Assembly: GCF_023715365.1 (NCBI RefSeq)
Contig: NZ_JAMBNZ010000012.1
Span: forward strand, 1 to 64,000
Direction: 5' to 3'
Origin: Georgenia satyanarayanai
GTDB taxonomy: Bacteria > Actinomycetota > Actinomycetes > Actinomycetales > Actinomycetaceae
Length of the DNA stretch: 64,000 nucleotides
Shown here: in pieces, positions 1-9,506 of the stretch
How positions within the stretch are numbered: the first letter of the stretch is position 1
Layout of the letters: every line of letters starts with the position of its first letter
Notes under the pieces: model-generated
Told to the model about the DNA's origin: nothing
Seen by the model: only the letters and a program-made list of their open reading frames with translations
Databases searched by the model: none
Translations under genes and position numbers: made by a program

Positions 1-192
1 GTCGACCTCGTTGTCCAGCCACGCGCTGTGACCTACCAAAGCCGCTACGACGGCCATATTGATGGCGACCCGCCCGTCCCGGCTCACCTCGCGAGCCAAA
101 AGAGCGTCTTGTTCAGCAGTCTCCTAGCCGACTCCGGGCCGAAGGTCCCTGCTCTTCCCTCGCCCGGCGCGGTACCAAGGAGGTGGGAGGCG
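1..192. other. left-edge stretch without a supported gene
   Basis: This is the leader of the universal stress protein gene. The plus strand stays open from base 28, but the ribosome site and family alignment place the real start at 193. On the minus strand an open frame runs from a GTG at 87 to the window edge (29 codons, GC-rich third positions). It might be the first part of a gene outside the window, but I do not recognise it. Nothing else is visible. Confidence 0.25.
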
Positions 193-1104
193 ATGACCAT
201 GACCAGTTCATCCGACACCACTCGCCCGATCGTCGTGGGGGTCGACGGCTCGGCACTCGCCGACGCCGCCGTCCTGTGGGCGGCGGCCGAGGCGGACCGC
301 AGGGGGACCTCGCTCCACGTCGTCCACGCGTTCGTCCACCTCCACGCCGTCGGCGGGTACGTCGCGGTCCTCGAGGCCGCCGACCCGCTCGAGATCGGCG
401 GCGAGGTCTGTGAGCGGGCGGCGCGCCCGGCCCGCGAGGCGTTCCCCGGCCTCACCGTCACCACCGAGGTGCGCGTGGGCCGAGCGGCGCCGGAGCTCAT
501 CAAGGCCTCGCGCGAGGCCGCCATGGTCGTCCTCGGTGCGCGGGGGCACGGCCGCGTCACCGGCCTGCTCGTCGGGTCGGTGTCGCAGCAGGTGGCGATG
601 TACGCCGGCTGCCCCGTGGTCGTCGTCCGCGGGACCGGCGAGCGCGGGCCCGTCGTCGTCGGCGTCGACGGCTCCCCGGCCGCGGCGAGGGCGCTGCGCT
701 TCGCCGTCGAGCACGCCGCCGCGACGGGTGCGCCCGTGCGGGCGGTGCGGGCCGAGTACGTCGAGATGCCGATGGGCGCGCCCCCGGGCGGCTGGTACGC
801 CGACCTCGTCGACAGGTCGAGCCAGGCCACCGAGGCAGCACGACGGGCCGTCGAGGAGGTCGCGGCCCAGCACCCGGCCGTGGACATCCAGCTGCAGGTC
901 GTGCGCCGCCACCCTGAGGTCGCACTCGTCGAGGAGGCCGCCGACGCGAGCCTGCTCGTCGTCGCCAGCCGCGGCCTGGGCGGCTTCACCGGCCTCATGC
1001 TCGGCTCGGTGAGCCAGGGCGTGCTGTCCCGCGCGAAGGTGACCGTCGCCGTCGTGCCCGGCGTCGAGGCGCCCGAGCACCCCGATGACCCGCACGTGCG
1101 CTGA
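193..1104 (+). CDS. tandem-domain universal stress protein (UspA family)
   Basis: A 303-residue cytosolic protein with two Usp domains, about residues 10-146 and 152-300. Each opens with the VGVDGS strand-turn and ends with the ATP-binding glycine motif: GARGHG...GSVS at about 115-131 in the first, ASRGLGG...GSVS in the second. Both nucleotide sites look intact, so this should be an ATP-binding UspA-type protein of the double-domain kind common in actinobacterial dormancy and stress regulons. The ATG at 193 is chosen because AAGGAGG lies just upstream and the Usp fold starts 10 residues later; an in-frame upstream extension to base 28 has no family counterpart. It converges with the ATPase gene on the other strand. 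Confidence 0.9.
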   Translation: MTMTSSSDTTRPIVVGVDGSALADAAVLWAAAEADRRGTSLHVVHAFVHLHAVGGYVAVLEAADPLEIGGEVCERAARPAREAFPGLTVTTEVRVGRAAPELIKASREAAMVVLGARGHGRVTGLLVGSVSQQVAMYAGCPVVVVRGTGERGPVVVGVDGSPAAARALRFAVEHAAATGAPVRAVRAEYVEMPMGAPPGGWYADLVDRSSQATEAARRAVEEVAAQHPAVDIQLQVVRRHPEVALVEEAADASLLVVASRGLGGFTGLMLGSVSQGVLSRAKVTVAVVPGVEAPEHPDDPHVR

Positions 1105-1110
1105 GCCGCT

Positions 1111-1884
1111 CTAGCCCGTGAGGTGGCGCAGGTAGCGCCCGGGGGAGTCGAGGAAGGCACGCCAGTGCCGCACGACCTCCAGGTCCTCCCAGGCGACCGG
1201 CGTGATGCCTGAGTCGTCGAGCTGGAGGACGCGGGCGCCGGGCAGGGCGGTGAGGATCGGGGAGTGGGTGGCACACAGCACGTGCCGCTCGGCCGCGGCG
1301 AGCTGGACGAGGACGTCGAGGAGCGCGAGGGACGTCGTGAAGGACAGCGCTGACTCCGGCTCGTCGAGGAGGACGACGCCGGCCGTGCGGACCCAGGAGC
1401 CGGTGAGCATCTCGACGAAGGACTCCCCGTGGCTCAGCTGGTGGAGCTGGTGGGTGGACGCTGGACCGTCCACCGGCGCGGAGACGTCCTCGAGGTAGCT
1501 GACGAAGCGGTGCATCGTCTCCGCGCGGAGGAAGAAGCCCCGGCGCCAGGCGGCGCGGTCACGCCACACGGGCCGCAGGCGGCCGCCGAGGTCGGAGCGG
1601 TCACTGGCACGCCCCCGCGCGGCGCCCCCGACGTGGTCGGTAGACCCGCCGTCGGCCGGGATGCCGAGCGCCTCGGCGACCGCCTCGACGATCGTCGACT
1701 TCCCCGCCCCGTTCTCCCCGACGAGGAAGGTGACCCCGGGCGGGATCTCCAGCCCGTGCTCGAGCAGGTGGGCGACGGCGGGCACGGAATCCGGCCAGGC
1801 GGCCTCGTCGACGGAGGCCTCGAGGTCGAGCTCGATCCTGAGCAGTGCGGTCACGCGCCCCACTGTGCCAGGACGCGCCGACAC
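1111..1884 (-). CDS. small AAA/ABC-type ATPase (predicted ATP-binding protein)
   Basis: About 257 residues forming one ABC/Rad50-like ATPase core without membrane segments. Visible motifs, counted from GTG 1884, are Walker A GENGAGKST (56-64), a QLSHGES signature (149-155), Walker B VVLLDEPE (170-177) and a switch histidine in CATHSP (207). The family is usually annotated as AAA family ATPase or predicted ATP-binding protein, and its substrate is unknown. The GTG at 1884 directly follows the stop of the 82-residue gene upstream, which suggests translational coupling. A second GTG at 1854 would remove 10 residues and is equally possible. No nuclease or toxin partner is seen next to it. Confidence 0.8.
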   Translation of the reverse strand: MSARPGTVGRVTALLRIELDLEASVDEAAWPDSVPAVAHLLEHGLEIPPGVTFLVGENGAGKSTIVEAVAEALGIPADGGSTDHVGGAARGRASDRSDLGGRLRPVWRDRAAWRRGFFLRAETMHRFVSYLEDVSAPVDGPASTHQLHQLSHGESFVEMLTGSWVRTAGVVLLDEPESALSFTTSLALLDVLVQLAAAERHVLCATHSPILTALPGARVLQLDDSGITPVAWEDLEVVRHWRAFLDSPGRYLRHLTG

Positions 1885-2133
1885 TCAGCCGCCGGGGCTC
1901 GCCCGGACCGCGCTTCTCGCGTACCCGTCGGCCAGGCCCTCGGTGAGAGCGGCGACCAGGGCCGGGACGTCCTCCGCGGCCACCCGGACGGTGCCGGTGC
2001 ACAGGTGGTCGTGCCACAGCGAGAGGACGGCCACGCCGTCGTCGTGGTGCCAGGACACGCGCAGCGCGCGACCGCCGCCGCGGACGTCCGCGACGACCTC
2101 GCCCCGCGCGGGCAGCGCGACGATGCGTCCCAT
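1885..2133 (-). CDS. conserved small hypothetical protein
   Basis: An 82-residue soluble protein I cannot assign. It has a beta-rich first half containing a VSWHHDDGVAVLSLWHD stretch, then a helix ending in GLADGYARS. It begins with ATG and ends directly against the GTG of the ATPase gene, so the two are probably one transcript. The composition is ordinary actinobacterial coding sequence with GC-rich third positions, and the tryptophan/histidine-rich centre makes chance unlikely. The divergent neighbour is the LLM oxidoreductase 59 bases away, so the promoters of both lie in that gap. Confidence 0.6.
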   Translation of the reverse strand: MGRIVALPARGEVVADVRGGGRALRVSWHHDDGVAVLSLWHDHLCTGTVRVAAEDVPALVAALTEGLADGYARSAVRASPGG

Positions 2134-2192
2134 GGGCCCATGATCCTCCGCCGGCCCTGTTCTGGCCAGACCCGCGCGAGTACCGTCGGACC

Positions 2193-3026
2193 ATGAGGTA
2201 CGGCGTCGTCGCGTCCTTCGGTTCCGTCGAGCAGGTCCGGGAGATGGCGGTGGCCGCCGAGGAGGCCGGCTGGGACGGCTTCTTCACGTGGGACGGCATC
2301 AGCGTCGGGACCATGGACACCTTCGACCCGTGGGCGCTGCTCGGGGCGGTGGCCGTCTCGACGACGAGGATCCGGCTCGGCGCGATGGTCTTCGCCCTCG
2401 CCCGCCGCCACCCGTGGAAGGTCGCGCGGGAGGCGATCACCGTGGACCACCTCTCCGGCGGACGTCTCGTCATGCCGGTGGGGCTCGGCGCCGCCGACGA
2501 CGGCGGGTTCAGCCGCGTCTCCGGCGCACCCACCGAGCGGCGCACCCGCGCCGAGCTGCTCGACGACTTGCTCGCCATCCTCGACCTGGCCTGGCGCGGG
2601 GAGCCCTTCAGCTACACGGGCACGCACCACCGGGTGGAGGACCTCGTCTTCCGGCCGACGCCGGTGCAGCGGCCCCGGGTCCCGGTCTGGGTGGTGGGCG
2701 CGTGGCCCTCGCGGCGGTCGATGGACCGGGCCCTACGCTGGGACGGTGTCCTCCCGCAGCCCATGGGCGGACCCGGGGAGCCGGTGACCCCGCAGATGGT
2801 CGCCGACATCCGGGCGCTTGCGGCCGAGAGGCGCGAGGACGGGGGAGCGGGCTTCGACGTCGTCGTCGAGGGCGTGCTCCACGAGGGCGATGCGGCGGCT
2901 GCGGCCCGTGTCCGCGACCTCGCCGACGCCGGGGCAACCTGGTGGATCGAGTCGCGCTGGGAAGGGGAAGAGTCGCTGCCGGAGAACATGCTCGCGTACA
3001 TCCGTCGAGGGCCGCCGCGGGTCTGA
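2193..3026 (+). CDS. LLM class flavin-dependent oxidoreductase
   Basis: A 277-residue luciferase-like monooxygenase-fold protein, expected to use reduced FMN or F420. Family features are the N-terminal MRYGVVASFGSVEQVREMA strand-helix, the FFTWDG segment, the TTRIRLGAMV strand, the HPWKVAREAITVDHLSGGR core and the PVWVVGAWPSRRSMDRALRWDG flavin-binding loop. The substrate cannot be read from the sequence. The length is slightly short for the family (usually 280-350). It starts at ATG 2193, 59 bases from the divergent small gene, and is followed by the SOS promoter of dinB. Confidence 0.85.
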   Translation: MRYGVVASFGSVEQVREMAVAAEEAGWDGFFTWDGISVGTMDTFDPWALLGAVAVSTTRIRLGAMVFALARRHPWKVAREAITVDHLSGGRLVMPVGLGAADDGGFSRVSGAPTERRTRAELLDDLLAILDLAWRGEPFSYTGTHHRVEDLVFRPTPVQRPRVPVWVVGAWPSRRSMDRALRWDGVLPQPMGGPGEPVTPQMVADIRALAAERREDGGAGFDVVVEGVLHEGDAAAAARVRDLADAGATWWIESRWEGEESLPENMLAYIRRGPPRV

Positions 3027-3128
3027 CCGGGTGGCGGCGCAGCCGCGTAGCCAGAACGGCAGGAGACACGCCTGGCCGCGCAGACGACGGAGCGACCGTT
3101 CGCGGCACTTCCCGTGAACTGCTGGGAA

Positions 3129-3151
3129 TCGAACGCACGTTCGAGTATGCT
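3129..3151 (+). promoter_or_regulatory. LexA (SOS) box and -10 element of dinB
   Basis: Bases 3129-3144 read TCGAACGCACGTTCGA, a perfect match to the actinobacterial SOS consensus TCGAAC-N4-GTTCGA. It is followed at 3146-3151 by TATGCT, a good -10 hexamer. A start about seven bases downstream would coincide with the GTG codon at 3158, so the transcript is probably leaderless. LexA bound here would block the -10 region directly. Confidence 0.88.
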
Positions 3152-3157
3152 GGTCCA

Positions 3158-4420
3158 GTGTCCACGACCGGACCGACCGTCCTCCATGCCGACCTTGACG
3201 CGTTTTACGCCTCGGTCGAGCAGCTGCTCCAGCCCGCGCTGCGGGGGCGGCCGATCGCCGTGGGCGGCAGCGACCGCGGGGGTGTCGTCCTCTCCGCCTC
3301 CTACGAGGCCAAGGCGCACGGCGTCCAGGGCGGCATGGCCGGGTGGAAGGCGGCGCAGCTGTGCCCCGGCCTCACCTTCGTACGCGGCTCCTTCCACCGC
3401 TACCAGGCCATCGCCGACGACGTCATGGCGATCCTCGGCGACGTCACGCCCCTCGTCCAGCGCATCTCCATCGACGAGGCCTTCCTCGACGTCTCGGGCT
3501 CGACGCACCTCTTCGGCCCGCCCGCCGCCATCGCGGCGCTGCTCCGCGAGCGGGTCCGCACCGAGGTCGGCCTGCCCATCTCGGTGGGCGCGGCTCGCAC
3601 CAAGCACCTGGCGAAGATCGCCTCGCAGGTGGCCAAGCCGGACGGGCTCGTCGTCGTCGAGCCCGACGACGAGCGCGACTTCCTCGACCCGCTGCCGGTC
3701 GGCCTCATCTGGGGTGTCGGGCCGGTGACGAAGCAGCGCCTCGCGGACCGCGGGATCCACACCATCGGTGACCTCGCCCGGACCGAGCGCTCGGCGATGG
3801 AGCGCTACCTCGGACGCGCGGCGGGCGGGACGCTGCACAGCCTCGCCCACAACGAGGACCCGCGCCGGGTGAGCACCTCCACCCGCGCGCGCTCCGTCGG
3901 CGCGCAGTCCGCCGTAGGCCGCCGCACGGCCACGCCCGAGCTCGTCCGGGAGGTGCTCAGCCACCTCGCCGAGCGGGTGGCCGGCCGGCTGCGCGCCAAG
4001 GACCGCGCCGGACGCACCGTCACGGTGCGGGTGCGCTTCCTCGCCATGCGCTCGGTCACCCGCGCCCTCACGCTCCCGGGCCCGATCTCGGCGACGCTCA
4101 CCCTCACGGAAGTCGCCGAGCGCCTCGTGTGGCAGGCGATCGACGAGGAGGAGAGCGAGCGGCCGGAGATCACGCTGCTCGGCATCTCGGTGTCGAAGCT
4201 GACGTCGCAGGCCGCCATCCAGCTCGAGCTGCCGCTCCCGCCGCCCGACCCGTGGCGCCCGGGGTCGGAGACCGGGGCCGCGCGCTGGGCGCTGGACCGC
4301 TCGGTCGACGCCGCCCGGGAACGCTTCGGCCGCTCCGCCGTCGGCTACCTGCCCGCCGCCATGGGCTGCGTCGCCGGCGTGCCTGAGGAGTTCCGCGAGC
4401 TGGCAGAGAAGGACCTGTGA
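3158..4420 (+). CDS. dinB: DNA polymerase IV (Y-family translesion polymerase)
   Basis: A 420-residue error-prone polymerase that extends primers past damaged bases. Catalytic carboxylates are intact: D12 in [13 protein letters not shown] and D106/E107 in [13 protein letters not shown]. The helix-hairpin-helix region follows ([21 protein letters not shown]), then the little-finger domain. A QLELPLPP segment near residue 350 could be the beta-clamp binding motif. The GTG at 3158 is chosen because the family begins just before the [15 protein letters not shown] strand and because the SOS promoter places the transcript start at this codon. The reading frame stays open far upstream inside the LLM gene, but this is a shadow. 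It converges with the 2-hydroxyacid dehydrogenase gene 7 bases away. Confidence 0.95.
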   Translation: MSTTGPTVLHADLDAFYASVEQLLQPALRGRPIAVGGSDRGGVVLSASYEAKAHGVQGGMAGWKAAQLCPGLTFVRGSFHRYQAIADDVMAILGDVTPLVQRISIDEAFLDVSGSTHLFGPPAAIAALLRERVRTEVGLPISVGAARTKHLAKIASQVAKPDGLVVVEPDDERDFLDPLPVGLIWGVGPVTKQRLADRGIHTIGDLARTERSAMERYLGRAAGGTLHSLAHNEDPRRVSTSTRARSVGAQSAVGRRTATPELVREVLSHLAERVAGRLRAKDRAGRTVTVRVRFLAMRSVTRALTLPGPISATLTLTEVAERLVWQAIDEEESERPEITLLGISVSKLTSQAAIQLELPLPPPDPWRPGSETGAARWALDRSVDAARERFGRSAVGYLPAAMGCVAGVPEEFRELAEKDL

Positions 4421-4427
4421 GCGGCGC

Positions 4428-5366
4428 TCAGTAGCCCCGGTCGAGGTCAACGACGTGCGGGGGCCGGCGACCGTCGGCCAGCGCGCCGTGTGCCGCCATG
4501 AGCGCCTCGACCACGTCCTCGGGCAACGTCGGCCCCGACACGTGCGGCGTCACGGTGACCGCCGGGTGGGTCCAGCGCCAGTCGTCGGCCGGGAGCGGCT
4601 CCGCCTCGTGGACGTCGAGCACGGCGCGGCGCACCGTGCCGGCGTCGAGGGCGGCCCGCAGGTCGTCCGCCACGAGGGTCGCGCCACGACCGACGTTGAC
4701 GACGACGGCGCCGTCGAGCTGGTCGAGCACGCTCGCGTCGAGCAGACCGCGGGTGCCCTCGGTGAGCGGGAGGGCGTTGACGAGCGCCGCGCACGACGCG
4801 AGGTACGGGGCGGCGTCGGCCAGGGCGGCGACGTCGTCGAAGGGGTCCGTCACCGTGCCGCGCGTGTTGACGCCGACGGTCCGGTACCCGGCGGCGCGCA
4901 CCACCCGGGCGACGCCGGCACCGATCTCACCGGTGCCGAGGACGACGACGGCGGCACCCCGGGTGCGGACCGGCTCGAGCGGCACCCACTGCGCCCGCTC
5001 CTGCTGGGCGGCGTACGCACGCAGGTGCCACGCGTCGGCGAGCAGATGGGCCAGGACGTAGCTGCCGATCGCCTCCGGCATGCCGCCGACCGTCCGCGTC
5101 AGGACGACGTCCGTGCCCCGCAGCTCCTCCACCACACGGTCGACACCCGCCATCGGCAGGTGGACCCAGCGCACGCCGGAGTCGGCGAGGTTCGGCGGCA
5201 CGGTGAAGCCGGTGTAGCTGTCGGCCCAGGCGGCGTCCTCGGGGCAGAGGGGCCCGTGCGGGACGGTGCGGGTCTCGAGTGCCGGAAGGGCGGAGGTGAG
5301 GTCCGCGGCGAGCGCGGCGGCGTCACGCCCGGCGAGGAGCATGCGGCGGAAGGTGTGCTGAGGCAT
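4428..5366 (-). CDS. D-isomer-specific 2-hydroxyacid dehydrogenase
   Basis: A 312-residue NAD(P)-dependent dehydrogenase. The Rossmann signature is [19 protein letters not shown]. The catalytic triad of the family is visible as arginine in NVGRGATLV, glutamate in [11 protein letters not shown] and histidine in VTPHVSGP. It may act on a glyoxylate/hydroxypyruvate-type or other 2-oxo acid; the substrate is not determinable. The ATG at 5366 gives a normal family length; a second ATG at 5342 is possible. It is divergent from the L-lactate dehydrogenase gene with about 100 bases between, so both may respond to 2-hydroxy acid metabolism. Confidence 0.88.
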   Translation of the reverse strand: MPQHTFRRMLLAGRDAAALAADLTSALPALETRTVPHGPLCPEDAAWADSYTGFTVPPNLADSGVRWVHLPMAGVDRVVEELRGTDVVLTRTVGGMPEAIGSYVLAHLLADAWHLRAYAAQQERAQWVPLEPVRTRGAAVVVLGTGEIGAGVARVVRAAGYRTVGVNTRGTVTDPFDDVAALADAAPYLASCAALVNALPLTEGTRGLLDASVLDQLDGAVVVNVGRGATLVADDLRAALDAGTVRRAVLDVHEAEPLPADDWRWTHPAVTVTPHVSGPTLPEDVVEALMAAHGALADGRRPPHVVDLDRGY

Positions 5367-5468
5367 GGTACCGACCGTAGCGACGGCAGTCGCCGTTCGA
5401 GCTGCAGGAGCCGGTGTGGCCGCCGCCCCGTAGGGTCGGACACGCAGCCACGTCGAGGAGGTCGGTCC

Positions 5469-6707
5469 ATGGTCAGGCGGCAGGTCCCCAACCCGCGGGA
5501 GATCCTCGAGCTGGTCCAGTTCAAGCGGCCCAGCCTCGACGCCCGCAAGCGGCGCCTGGACGCGGCGCTCACCATCGAGGACCTCCGCGCGATCGCCAAG
5601 CGCCGCACTCCCGCTGCGGCCTTCGACTACACCGACGGCGCTGCGGAGGGGGAGCTGTCCCTGCGCCGGGCACGGCAGGCCTTCCAGGACATCGAGTTCC
5701 ACCCCTCGATCCTGCGCGACGTCTCGCGGGTGGACACGAGCACGAGCGTCTTCGGTGGGCCCTCGGCCCTGCCCTTCGGGATCGCGCCCACCGGCTTCAC
5801 CCGGCTCATGCACACCCAGGGCGAGAGCGCCGGGGCCGCGGCCGCCGGGGCGGCGGGCATCCCCTTCACCCTCTCGACCCTCGGCACGACGTCCATCGAG
5901 GACGTGAGGGCCGCCAACCCCCACGGGCGCAACTGGTTCCAGCTGTATGTGATGAAGCAGCGCGAGATCTCCTACGGCCTCGTCGAGCGGGCCGCGGCGG
6001 CCGGCTTCGACACCCTGTTCTTCACGGTCGACACCCCGGTGGCCGGGGCGCGGCTGCGTGACACGCGAAACGGCTTCTCCATCCCGCCCCAGCTCACCGT
6101 GCGCACCGTGGCCAACGCCGTGCCGCGGCCGTGGTGGTGGGTCGACTTCCTCACCACGCCCAAGCTCGAGTTCGCCTCCCTGTCCTCCACCGGGGGGACG
6201 GTGGGGGAGCTGCTCGACTCAGCGATGGACCCCTCGATCGACGACGAGGACCTTGCGACCATCCGGGCCATGTGGCCGGGCACGATCGTCGTCAAGGGCG
6301 TCCAGACGGTGGCCGACGCGAAGCGGCTCGCCGACCTCGGCGTGGACGGCATCGTCCTGTCCAACCACGGCGGCCGTCAGCTCGACCGCGCGCCGATCCC
6401 CTTCCACCTCCTGCCCGAGGTGGTGCGCGAGGTCGGCAGCGACCTCGAGGTCACCCTCGACACCGGCATCATGAACGGCGCCGACGTCGTCGCGAGCGTC
6501 GCCCTCGGCGCCCGCTTCACCTTCATCGGCCGTGCCTACCTCTACGGGCTCATGGCCGGGGGCCGGCAGGGCGTGGACCGCGCGATCGCCATCCTCGCCG
6601 ACCAGGTCCGCCGCACGATGAAGCTCCTCGAGGTCACCACCCTCGAGGAGCTCGGCCCGCAGCACGTCACCCAGCTCCAGCGCCTCGTGCCCCGGCCGCG
6701 CCCCTAG
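5469..6707 (+). CDS. lldD: FMN-dependent L-lactate dehydrogenase (alpha-hydroxy acid oxidase family)
   Basis: A 412-residue TIM-barrel flavoenzyme that oxidises L-lactate to pyruvate and passes electrons to quinone at the membrane. The N-terminal arm ([19 protein letters not shown] then [13 protein letters not shown]) resembles mycobacterial LldD2. Flavin and substrate contacts are visible in [17 protein letters not shown] and the catalytic SNHGGRQLD loop, followed by the [11 protein letters not shown] phosphate-binding region. GAGGAGG precedes ATG 5469. A mycofactocin-type MftD paralogue is less likely because no mycofactocin genes are nearby. Confidence 0.9.
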   Translation: MVRRQVPNPREILELVQFKRPSLDARKRRLDAALTIEDLRAIAKRRTPAAAFDYTDGAAEGELSLRRARQAFQDIEFHPSILRDVSRVDTSTSVFGGPSALPFGIAPTGFTRLMHTQGESAGAAAAGAAGIPFTLSTLGTTSIEDVRAANPHGRNWFQLYVMKQREISYGLVERAAAAGFDTLFFTVDTPVAGARLRDTRNGFSIPPQLTVRTVANAVPRPWWWVDFLTTPKLEFASLSSTGGTVGELLDSAMDPSIDDEDLATIRAMWPGTIVVKGVQTVADAKRLADLGVDGIVLSNHGGRQLDRAPIPFHLLPEVVREVGSDLEVTLDTGIMNGADVVASVALGARFTFIGRAYLYGLMAGGRQGVDRAIAILADQVRRTMKLLEVTTLEELGPQHVTQLQRLVPRPRP

Positions 6708-6710
6708 GGC

Positions 6711-8474
6711 TCAGCGACGGCGGCCGGTGCGCCGCCGCAGCCGGGCCAGCAGCCCGCGCCGCCCGTCGCGGTGCACCCGGGCGAGCGGCCGACGGCGTGC
6801 GCTCCCGGCGGGCGGCACGTCGAGCTCGAGGTCGGCGACGGCGACCAGGTCGGGCTGGCCCTCCGGCGCGCCGACCACCCGCCCACCCAGCCAGGTGGTC
6901 CGCAGCTGCTCGCCGTCGATCTCGAGCACGGCGAGGTTGTTGTCGAACCACGGCCCGGCGATCCCGTGCCAGCGCCACGGCGGCTCGGGCAGCCGCGCCA
7001 GCCGGGAGAGCAGCGCACCCAGCGGGCGGGCCCCGTGGGAACCGAGCGCCGCGAAGGCGCGCAGCGCCCGGGGGAGCGGGTTGCGGATGGGGGAGCACAC
7101 GAGCTGGAGCATCCGGGAGCCGGACTCGCGGTCCACCTCGGTGATGTAGGAGAAGTGGACGTCACCGGAGAGGAAGAGCACCGACGACGGCGCCGCGCCG
7201 CGCCGTCCGTCGGCGACCTCGGTGACCATCTGCGCCACGGCGGTGAAGGACCGGCTGAAGGCGCCCCAGTGCTCGAGGTCGAGCTCCTGGCGCAGCCACT
7301 CCCCGGCTCTGGCCAGGTGGTGCCCGAACCGCCCCTCGGCGAGGGCCTCGTCCAACGCCTCCACGCGGTGCAGACCCATCGGCAGGAGGAAGGGCAGCGA
7401 GGTCGCCACGAGGAGGTGCTCGACGTCGCCGGTCAGCTGCTCGTCAAGCCAGGCCGTCTCGGCGTCGTCGAGCATGGACCGGCGGGCCGGCGCCAGCTCC
7501 CGCGCCGCGCGTGAGTCGACGACCACCAGCCGCGAGCGGCCCAGCGGGTGGGTGTAGCTCCACCGGTAGCTCTCCGGCTCCTGGTCGGCCCGCTCGGCGA
7601 AGGCGTCGACGGCGTCGGTGAGGTCGGCCTCGGCATCGGGTGCCGCCTCCTGACGGCGCCGCAGCTCCGCCCACAGCGGGTCCGCGGCCCGCTCGGCCGC
7701 GGACATGTTCCCGAGGTGCTGGTAGACCCAGTAGGAGGCGAGGGCGGCGACGATGCGCCCGTGCCACCAGCTCGTCGCCTCCATCTGCCGGCGCCAGGTG
7801 AGGGAGGTGTTCCAGTCGTCGCGCACGTCGTGGTCGTCGAAGATCATGAGGGTCGGCAGCCACGACAGCAACCAGCGTAGGGCGGGCTCGTCCCAGGCCA
7901 GGCGGTAGAGGTGGGCGTACTCCTCGAAGTCGGCGAGCTCGTCGCCCGGCTCTGCGGAGATGTCCCGCCGCGCCTCGATGAACTCGCGCATCTCGGCGGA
8001 CGTCGCGTCGGCGTAGACCTGGTCACCGAGGAGCAGGAGGAGGTTCGGCGCCTGCCCCGCCTCGCCGTCGGCCAGCGCCAGCGCGTAGCTGCGCAGGGCG
8101 TCGACGCCGTGGGTGAGGTGGTGGACGTCGTCGTGGGGGACGCTCGTGCGGCACGATCCGAAGGCCAGCCGCACCGGCGCGTCGTCCGCCGTCGCCCCCA
8201 GCGTGCTCGCGGGGAAGGCGGCGTCCGGAGCCGGCCAGCACACGTCGTCGTCGACGAGCACCTCGTACGGCACCCGGTCACCGCGCGGCAGGCCGGTCAC
8301 CTCGACGAGCGCGTAGTGGTGCCCGTGGACGGCGAAGGTGTCGGCGGACCAGGCACCGCCGTCGTCGGGGAGGCGGACGGTGACCGTGGCGGCGCGGGCG
8401 GTCTCCACCCACACCGCCGCTGTCGTCCCCTCGACGCGGCGGACCATCGGGCCCAGCACCAGCTCCGCTGCCAT
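6711..8474 (-). CDS. PhoD-like alkaline phosphatase/metallophosphoesterase
   Basis: A 587-residue member of the PhoD-like phosphodiesterase family. An N-terminal beta domain (about residues 1-105) is followed by the metallophosphatase core with RLAFGSCRTS, LLLLGDQVYAD, MIFDDHDVRDDWN and LFLSGDVHFSY motifs, which supply the metal ligands. There is no Sec or Tat signal peptide, unlike secreted PhoD of Bacillus, so it is probably cytosolic. The C-terminal end is arginine-rich and low in complexity. It ends only 4 bases from the end of the convergent lldD gene. Confidence 0.88.
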   Translation of the reverse strand: MAAELVLGPMVRRVEGTTAAVWVETARAATVTVRLPDDGGAWSADTFAVHGHHYALVEVTGLPRGDRVPYEVLVDDDVCWPAPDAAFPASTLGATADDAPVRLAFGSCRTSVPHDDVHHLTHGVDALRSYALALADGEAGQAPNLLLLLGDQVYADATSAEMREFIEARRDISAEPGDELADFEEYAHLYRLAWDEPALRWLLSWLPTLMIFDDHDVRDDWNTSLTWRRQMEATSWWHGRIVAALASYWVYQHLGNMSAAERAADPLWAELRRRQEAAPDAEADLTDAVDAFAERADQEPESYRWSYTHPLGRSRLVVVDSRAARELAPARRSMLDDAETAWLDEQLTGDVEHLLVATSLPFLLPMGLHRVEALDEALAEGRFGHHLARAGEWLRQELDLEHWGAFSRSFTAVAQMVTEVADGRRGAAPSSVLFLSGDVHFSYITEVDRESGSRMLQLVCSPIRNPLPRALRAFAALGSHGARPLGALLSRLARLPEPPWRWHGIAGPWFDNNLAVLEIDGEQLRTTWLGGRVVGAPEGQPDLVAVADLELDVPPAGSARRRPLARVHRDGRRGLLARLRRRTGRRR

Positions 8475-8604
8475 GCGAGCAGTGTCCCCGTGCGGGGCCG
8501 GTCGCGTCGGCGGTTCGGTGGGGTCTGTGCAGCGGGCCCGCCGAGTCCTACGATCGGAGGGTCAGCGCCGGCGCTGCCGCCGGCCTTCGGACGCGGAGGT
8601 TCCC

Positions 8605-8982
8605 ATGACTGGTCGAGTGGTCCACTTCGAGATCCCCTTCGAGGACAGGGACCGTGCCAAGCGCTTCTACAGCGACGTCTTCCACTGGCAGGTGGAGGAG
8701 ATGCCCGAGCTCGACTACGTCGGTGTGCAGACCGGCCCGGCGGGGCAGGACGGCATGGCGAGCGAGCCGGGCTACATCGGCGGCGGCATGACCGCCCGGG
8801 CCGGGTCGAACACCGCCACCGTCATCGTCCTCGACAGCACCGACATCGACGCCGACCTCTCCCGGGTGGAGTCCCACGGCGGTGAGGTCCTCGAGGGCCG
8901 CACGCCGGTCGGCGACATGGGCTTCGCGGCCTACTTCAAGGACTCCGAGGGCAACGTCGTCGGCCTGTGGCAGAACGCGTAG
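8605..8982 (+). CDS. VOC family (glyoxalase/bleomycin resistance-like) protein
   Basis: A 125-residue single vicinal-oxygen-chelate module. It shows the typical VVHFEIPFEDRDRAKRFYSDVF opening (shown here as two parts in the family: a strand then the RAKRFY helix), a GGGMTAR loop, and the closing AAYFKDSEGNVVGLWQ strand that carries the C-terminal metal-binding glutamate region. Such small proteins are usually dimers, and many have no known substrate. GCGGAGG lies upstream of ATG 8605. It is convergent with the DoxX gene, 3 bases from its stop. Confidence 0.85.
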   Translation: MTGRVVHFEIPFEDRDRAKRFYSDVFHWQVEEMPELDYVGVQTGPAGQDGMASEPGYIGGGMTARAGSNTATVIVLDSTDIDADLSRVESHGGEVLEGRTPVGDMGFAAYFKDSEGNVVGLWQNA

Positions 8983-8985
8983 CCC

Positions 8986-9333
8986 CTACCGCAGGCTGGT
9001 GAGCGTGTAGCCGGCGGCGAGGACGAGCAGGGCGAGCGCGGGCACCATGTCCGCCGGTGCGTCCTTCGCGCGGGCGTGGACGACGACGGCGCCCACCATG
9101 AGCAGCACCACGCCGGCACCCGCGGCGACCCCGAGCCACGTCCACCACAGCCCGGCGACGATCCCGGCCACCGCCGCCAGCTCCAGGAACCCGATGGCCC
9201 GGTAGCGCGGCCACGGGACACCGAGGTGCGCCGCCATGTCGCGCATCGACTGCTGCTCGGTCACCTTGCTCAGCGCGGCGACGAGCAGCAGGACGCAGGT
9301 GAGGGCGGCGAGGACGATCCGTGCGGTCTCCAC
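8986..9333 (-). CDS. DoxX-like small membrane protein
   Basis: A 115-residue protein with four predicted membrane helices: residues about 5-22, 47-64, 66-86 and 97-112. The conserved AALSKVTEQQSMRDMAAHLG segment after the first helix and the FLELAAVAGIVAGL helix are typical of DoxX/DoxX-like proteins. The role is unknown; relatives have been linked to redox or thiosulfate metabolism. The start is GTG at 9333. Confidence 0.75.
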   Translation of the reverse strand: METARIVLAALTCVLLLVAALSKVTEQQSMRDMAAHLGVPWPRYRAIGFLELAAVAGIVAGLWWTWLGVAAGAGVVLLMVGAVVVHARAKDAPADMVPALALLVLAAGYTLTSLR

Positions 9334-9506
9334 CCGCTCGAGCCTGCCCCACCCGGGCCGGTGCTGTCCTGCGAATTGGCGGCGGCCAGAGGGGCAGGAC
9401 CATGGGCCCGCGTTCCGGGCAATTCACCCCGGCACGATGAGGTCAGCCGGGAGACACCGGCAGCCGAGGGGCCCCGCGCGGGCCGCGACACGAGGAGCTG
9501 GAGCAC

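Noticed and set aside
2288-3157. N-terminal extension of dinB across the LLM oxidoreductase gene
   Set aside because: The extra 290 residues are Arg/Gly/Pro-rich shadow of the LLM gene; the SOS promoter and family start point to 3158.
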